From CAXMST01 sp963790085 (lineage in GTDB: Bacteria > Actinomycetota > Thermoleophilia > Solirubrobacterales > 70-9): a stretch of 17,431 bases of DNA. This document shows, piece by piece, positions 13,796 to 17,431 of the stretch. The stretch covers positions 1 to 17,431 of the forward strand of contig CAWBNH010000003.1 in NCBI GenBank assembly GCA_963790085.1. The letters run 5' to 3'. The notes beneath the pieces were generated by a model that was given only the letters and a program-made list of their open reading frames with translations, was not told the DNA's origin and ran no database searches. How positions within the stretch are numbered: position 1 is the stretch's first letter; the number at the start of each line of letters is the position of its first letter. The position numbers and the translations under genes were made by a program.

Positions 13796-14958
13796 GCGGC
13801 GTCGAGGGCTTCTTCCGCTCGCGTTGGGTGCCACCACCGGCCGGGCTCGAGGAGCTCGAGCCCGACAGGCTGGCGCCCGGCTTCGAGGCTGCCGGGGCTG
13901 CCTGCGGCCTCAAGGGCGGCGGGCAGAGCGACGTCGGAATCGTCGCCGCAGTCGACCGCGAGTCCGTCGGCTCGTCCCTGTTGCTGACCCGCAACGCCTC
14001 TGCAGCGGCGCCGATCAGGCTCTGTCGCGACGCCTGTGATCGGGATCGGGTCGCCGCCGCCGTGGTCAACTCCGGCAACGCGAATGCGGCCACCGGTGCC
14101 CAGGGCTATCGCGACGCGGAGGCGATGCAGCGCGCGACCGCGGCGGCGCTCGGCCTCGAGCCCACCCGGGTCGCGGTCGCCGAGACCGGCACGATCGGCG
14201 TGCCGCTGCCCGTCGACGACGTGCTCGCAGGCATCGACGAGGCGGCGCGCCGGCTCTCCCCCGACGGTGGGGCGAGCTTCACCGAGGCGATCTGCACGAC
14301 GGACCGTTGGCCGAAGCGCTGCTGCGTGAAAGCCGACGGCGTGACCCTTTCCGCCCAGGCGAAGGGGGCGGGAATGATCGAGCCCGGCTTCGCGACGATG
14401 CTCTGCTTCGTGCAGACCGACGCGACGATCGGAGATCCGGACCGGGCGCTTCGGCCGGCCGTCTCTGGCTCGTTCGAGCGGATCACTGTCGACGGTCAGA
14501 TGAGCACCAACGACATGGTGCTCCTGCAGGCAAGCGGGGCTGCCCGCCGACCCCTGCCGGCGGGGCTGCTCGAGGCGGTCCTGCTCCAGCTCGCACTGGA
14601 GATCGTCCGCGATGGTGAGGGGGCGACTCGGGTTGCGCGGGTCGTCGTGGAAGGCGCCAGGGACGGCGAGGAGGCGGAGCGGGTCGCGCGTGCAATCGCC
14701 AACTCGCCGCTCGTGAAGACGGCGCTCTACGGACGCGACCCGAATTGGGGGCGGATCGCGCAGGCGGCCGGCATGGCGCTCGCGGGCGAGTCGCTCGCGG
14801 AGCTGGGACCGGATCGGATCGATGCCGCCGGCCTCGCGGGTAACGAGGCGGAGGCGGAGCTGACGATCAGGCTCGACCGGGGACCGGCCGGCGCCGATGT
14901 CTTCTTCAGCGACCTGACCGAGGGCTACGTGCAACTGAACGCCGAGTACACGACGTGA
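13792..14958 (+). CDS. argJ: Glutamate N-acetyltransferase / ornithine acetyltransferase
   Basis: Moves the acetyl group from N-acetylornithine to glutamate, giving the cyclic arginine pathway. Some ArgJ enzymes also use acetyl-CoA. The product is 388 residues. The proenzyme cuts itself between Ala and Thr in the ATML motif: here KGAGMIEPGFATML, with Thr202 the predicted nucleophile and new N-terminus of the beta chain. NSGNANA, ETGTIGVPLP, VDGQMSTND, GRDPNWGRI and the C-terminal NAEYTT are all present. The common M-x-PNMATML reads EPGFATML, a mild change beside the cleavage site. The GTG start overlaps argC by 4 nt and has a strong GGAGG (13780-13784) 7 nt upstream. Whether the enzyme is mono- or bifunctional cannot be told. 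Confidence 0.96.
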   Translation: MSGVEGFFRSRWVPPPAGLEELEPDRLAPGFEAAGAACGLKGGGQSDVGIVAAVDRESVGSSLLLTRNASAAAPIRLCRDACDRDRVAAAVVNSGNANAATGAQGYRDAEAMQRATAAALGLEPTRVAVAETGTIGVPLPVDDVLAGIDEAARRLSPDGGASFTEAICTTDRWPKRCCVKADGVTLSAQAKGAGMIEPGFATMLCFVQTDATIGDPDRALRPAVSGSFERITVDGQMSTNDMVLLQASGAARRPLPAGLLEAVLLQLALEIVRDGEGATRVARVVVEGARDGEEAERVARAIANSPLVKTALYGRDPNWGRIAQAAGMALAGESLAELGPDRIDAAGLAGNEAEAELTIRLDRGPAGADVFFSDLTEGYVQLNAEYTT

Positions 14959-15839
14959 TGAAGCAGACCAGCGCCAGACAGCGTGGGGCGGCGGCGGAGG
15001 GGGCCGGAAGCGTCGGCATCCTGCTCGAGGCGCTGCCGTACATCCGGGAGTTCCACGGCCGCACCGTGGTGATCAAGTACGGCGGCGCGGCGATGCGAGA
15101 GGAGGCGCTCCGCGACGAGTTCGCGACCGACGTCGTGCTGCTCAAGTACGTGGGCCTCAATCCGGTCATCGTCCACGGCGGCGGGCCCGACATCACCGAG
15201 TACATGGAGCGCCTCGGGATGGAGGTGAAGTTCGTCGAGGGCCTCCGGGTCTCGGACTCCGAGACCGTCGAGGTGGCGAAGATGGTGCTGCTCGGCAAGG
15301 TCAACACCGACATCGTCCAGCGGCTCAACCGCCACGGGCAGCCGGCGGTCGGACTCTCCGGGGAGGACGGCACCCTGTTCGAGATCAAGCCCGCCCCGGA
15401 GGCGGAGAAGGTGGGCTTCGTCGGTGAGATCGAGCGGGTCGACGTCGACGTGCTCAACCACATCGCCTCCGACTTCATCCCGGTGATCGCCTCGGCCGGC
15501 ACCGCCCGCGACGGCAACTCCTACAACGTCAACGCCGACGCGGCCGCCGGCAAGGTGGCAGCGGCGCTCCGGGCCTACAAGGCGATCTTTCTGACCGACG
15601 TCGAGGGATGGCGCGCCGACGGCGAGGACCCCCAGACGCTGATCTCGCTCGCGACCGTCGAGGAGGTCGTCAGCGGGTTGGGCGGGGTCAGCGGCGGCAT
15701 GCGCCCGAAGCTCGCGGCGTGCGTCGAGGCGATTCGCGGCGGCGTCCAGTCGGCCCACATCATCGACGGGCGCCGGCCGCACAGCCTGCTGCTCGAGCTG
15801 TTCACGGACGCGGGGATCGGCACCAAGGTCACGCCGTGA
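14958..15839 (+). CDS. argB: Acetylglutamate kinase, arginine-sensitive type
   Basis: Phosphorylates N-acetylglutamate with ATP, the committed step of the pathway. The product is 293 residues of the amino-acid kinase fold. VIKYGGAAM (Lys40, phosphate binding), VHGGGPDI, NVNADAAAGKVAAAL and FLTDVEGW mark the active site. An N-terminal helix (about 15-34, GILLEALPYIREFHG) and the C-terminal RRPHSLLLELFTDAGIGTKV are the features that mark hexameric arginine-inhibited enzymes. Feedback inhibition by arginine is therefore predicted. I choose ATG 14958, which overlaps the argJ stop as TGATG. GTG 14955 would add one residue. No strong SD is visible, consistent with coupling. It overlaps argD as GTGA. 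Confidence 0.96.
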   Translation: MKQTSARQRGAAAEGAGSVGILLEALPYIREFHGRTVVIKYGGAAMREEALRDEFATDVVLLKYVGLNPVIVHGGGPDITEYMERLGMEVKFVEGLRVSDSETVEVAKMVLLGKVNTDIVQRLNRHGQPAVGLSGEDGTLFEIKPAPEAEKVGFVGEIERVDVDVLNHIASDFIPVIASAGTARDGNSYNVNADAAAGKVAAALRAYKAIFLTDVEGWRADGEDPQTLISLATVEEVVSGLGGVSGGMRPKLAACVEAIRGGVQSAHIIDGRRPHSLLLELFTDAGIGTKVTP

Positions 15840-17041
15840 CCGCCGGCGGGATCGAGGAGCTGCGGGCGCTGGAGGCGCGCTACGCGATGCCGACCTACGC
15901 CCGGGCGCCGGTCGAGTTCGTGCGCGGGCGCGGCTGCCTGCTCTGGGATTCCGAGGGCGATGAGTACATCGACTTCTTCAGCGGACTCTCGGTCCACAAC
16001 GCGGGCCACTGCCACCCGGCGATCGTCGGCGCGATCCGCGATCAGGCGGGCGAGGTCGCCGGCAGCTCGAACCTCTACTACTCGTCGCCGGCGATCGAGC
16101 TCCACGCCAAGCTCTCGACTGCGAGCCTCGGCGGCCGTGTGTTCCTCTGCAACTCGGGAACCGAGGCGAACGAATGCGCGATCAAGCTCGTCCGCAGGCA
16201 CGCGCACCGGCGCGGCGTCGACCGCCCCGAGATCGTCGTCCTCGACGGCGGCTTCCACGGTCGTACGCTGGGAGCGCTCTCGGCAACCGTCAGGCTTGCC
16301 GATGAGGAGCTCTTCGGACCTCTGCTGGAGGGGTTCGTCCTCGTCCCGCGCGACGATCCGGCCGCGCTGGCGGCGGCGGTGGGGGAGAGGACCGCGGCGG
16401 TGCTGCTCGAGCCGGTGCAGGGCGAGGCGGGGGTCCATCCGATCGACGACGACGTGCTGCTCGGTGCGCGCGAGGCCTGCGATCGCAGCGGCGCGCTGCT
16501 CGTCTTCGACGAGATCCAGACCGGCATGGGCAGAACCGGGGAGCTCTGGGCCTACCAGGGGGGACCCGCCACTCCCGATGTCCTGACGGCGGCCAAGGCG
16601 CTGGGCGGCGGCCTGCCGGTGGGCGCCTGCGTGACTGCTCCGGCGGTCGGCGAGGGCCTCGGCCCCGGCGAGCACGGCTCGACCTTCGGCGGCGGCTCGA
16701 TCGCCGCCCGCGCCGCGCTGGCTGCGCTCGAGGTGCTGTCGGAGCCGTCCCTGCTCGCCTCCGTCCGCGAGCTCGGCGAGCTGCTCGAGCGGCGCTGCCT
16801 GGAGATCGAGGGCGTCGATCGGGTTCGCCGTCGCGGGCTGATGGCCGGTCTCGGCCTGCGGGACGGGATCGACTCGCGCGAGGTCGCCGCGGCCGCGCTC
16901 GGATCCGGCCTGGTTGTGAATGCGCCCAATCCGGGGACTGTGCGGTTGCTGCCGCCGCTCGTGATCACTGAGGCGGAGGTGATCGCCGGATGCGATCGAC
17001 TTGGCGAGGCGCTCGCGCGGACCCGCCGTCACGGGGCATAG
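15836..17041 (+). CDS. argD: Acetylornithine aminotransferase
   Basis: A PLP-dependent class III aminotransferase that converts N-acetylglutamate semialdehyde to N-acetylornithine. The product is 401 residues. GxEYIDFFSGLSVHNAGHCHP, CNSGTEANECAIKL, GGFHGRTLGALS, LLEPVQGEAGVHP and FDEIQTGMGRTG (PLP-binding Asp) occur in order. They are followed by TAAKALGGGLPVGA with Lys254 as the Schiff-base residue and HGSTFGGGSIAARAAL. The GTG start overlaps the argB stop by 4 nt, with a weak AAGG 7 nt upstream. The frame is open further upstream inside argB, but nothing there fits the family. Related aminotransferases can also act on succinyl-diaminopimelate or ornithine; the argCJB context supports ArgD. 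It is the last gene of the run. Confidence 0.96.
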   Translation: MTAGGIEELRALEARYAMPTYARAPVEFVRGRGCLLWDSEGDEYIDFFSGLSVHNAGHCHPAIVGAIRDQAGEVAGSSNLYYSSPAIELHAKLSTASLGGRVFLCNSGTEANECAIKLVRRHAHRRGVDRPEIVVLDGGFHGRTLGALSATVRLADEELFGPLLEGFVLVPRDDPAALAAAVGERTAAVLLEPVQGEAGVHPIDDDVLLGAREACDRSGALLVFDEIQTGMGRTGELWAYQGGPATPDVLTAAKALGGGLPVGACVTAPAVGEGLGPGEHGSTFGGGSIAARAALAALEVLSEPSLLASVRELGELLERRCLEIEGVDRVRRRGLMAGLGLRDGIDSREVAAAALGSGLVVNAPNPGTVRLLPPLVITEAEVIAGCDRLGEALARTRRHGA

Positions 17042-17044
17042 ACT
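17039..17044 (+). promoter_or_regulatory. Candidate -10 (TAGACT) for the last gene, overlapping the argD stop
   Basis: TAGACT starts with the TAG stop of argD and ends 7 nt before the ATG at 17052, with no SD in between. It would give a leaderless mRNA and separate this gene from the arg run. Confidence 0.4.
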
Positions 17045-17051
17045 TCGACCG

Positions 17052-17431
17052 ATGCACGAAGACCCCACGCGCCGAATGCCGCTCGATGACGGCGGCGGGG
17101 GGGAGGCGGGTCCGGCCCGCACCACCCCTACGGATACGAGGAGGAGCCGCCCGACGGGGGGGACGGGGGCGGGCTCTCGACCCAGCAGAAGGTGGCGATC
17201 GGGCTGGTCGTTGCCGTGGTGATCGGCCTGCTGATCGCGCTCGTCGCGCTCGCCTCGAGCGACAGCGGCGACTCGTCGACGACGACCGTGACGACCACGT
17301 CGGAGCCGACGACGACCACGACCAGCGAGCCGACGACGACGACCACGTCGGAGCCGACGACGACCACGACCAGCGAGCCGACGACAACGCCGACCACGAC
17401 GACGACGACGACCACGACGACCACGGACGGT
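17052..17431 (+). CDS. Single-pass membrane protein with Thr-rich outer segment; frameshifted, 3' truncated by window
   Basis: The ATG frame begins MHEDPTRRMPLDDGGGG and then becomes atypical, ending at TGA 17220-17222. From about 17104 a frame one base back reads SGPHHPYGYEEEPPDGG, then a membrane segment with AIGLVVAVVIGLLIALVALA (about 17195-17254). A long Thr/Ser/Glu/Pro stretch with TTTSEPTT repeats follows and is open to the window end. That frame has a stop at 17087-17089 and no start codon before GTG 17192, so it needs the ATG frame upstream. The break falls at a run of seven G (17097-17103): one more G would join the two parts into a Gly-rich linker. It may be a sequencing error, a slippage switch, a -1 frameshift or a pseudogene. 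The predicted topology is N-in with a Thr-rich exterior. No family recognised. Confidence 0.6.
17293..17388 (+). repeat. 48-bp tandem repeat, two copies
   Basis: Units 17293-17340 and 17341-17388 match at 47 of 48 positions; a single G-to-A change lies near the end of the second. Each 48-bp unit encodes two 8-residue TTTSEPTT-like repeats with different codons (TCGGAG versus AGCGAG for Ser-Glu). Near-identity at the DNA level therefore points to recent duplication, not only selection on the protein. A simpler ACG/ACC (Thr) run follows to the window end. Confidence 0.9.

Noticed and set aside
17128..17424. Poly-Val frame on the minus strand at the right end
   Set aside because: It is only the complement of the Thr-coding ACG/ACC repeats. 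Val/Gly/Ser runs of this kind have no independent support.
17293..17431. CRISPR or other structured direct-repeat array
   Set aside because: The repeats are adjacent with no unique spacers and are explained by Thr/Ser/Glu/Pro coding repeats.

Overview
The window is about 17.4 kb of uniformly very GC-rich bacterial DNA. It carries a housekeeping cluster in the order thrS-infC-rpmI-rplT-(SpoU rRNA methylase)-pheS-pheT-argC-argJ-argB-argD. The infC to pheST part is common to many bacteria. The SpoU methylase before pheST, and arg genes directly after it, recall the actinobacterial arrangement seen in Mycobacterium. With the GC content, frequent GTG starts and TANNNT elements just upstream of start codons, this points to a high-GC actinobacterium. 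A deep-branching class such as Thermoleophilia is my best guess, but that is inference. There is no tRNA, rRNA, CRISPR array, insertion sequence or compositional island.

Region 1 (1-3057) is the accessory part. An HD-domain protein (143-700) converges on a D12-class (alpha) DNA adenine methyltransferase (738-1796, minus strand). That gene is divergent from a beta-class N6-adenine/N4-cytosine DNA methyltransferase (1866-2735). A monothiol glutaredoxin-like protein (2746-3057) follows. No restriction endonuclease is visible, so the two methyltransferases may be solitary or belong to a split system. Both start with GTG exactly 6 nt after a TANNNT hexamer, which suggests leaderless transcripts.

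Region 2 (3121-5076) is a polytopic membrane protein of unknown function, GT-C glycosyltransferase-like in outline. Region 3 (5090-8339) is translation: ThrRS, then infC-rpmI-rplT. The latter has its own promoter, a possible 10-residue leader ORF, and a hairpin that ends exactly at the infC GTG. A strong intrinsic terminator (8364-8397) closes it.

Region 4 (8431-17041) is a tightly packed run of seven genes: SpoU methylase, PheRS alpha and beta, then ArgC, ArgJ, ArgB and ArgD. All junctions overlap by 1-8 nt, so PheRS and arginine synthesis look translationally coupled. ArgJ recycles the acetyl group, and ArgB carries the features of arginine-inhibited NAG kinases. The arg genes stop at argD; argF and argR do not follow.

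Region 5 (17052-17431) is the start of a single-pass membrane protein with a Thr-rich outer segment, a 48-bp tandem repeat and an apparent frameshift at a run of seven G. It runs off the window. No intergenic stretch exceeds 300 bases; the longest is the infC leader (7019-7165).
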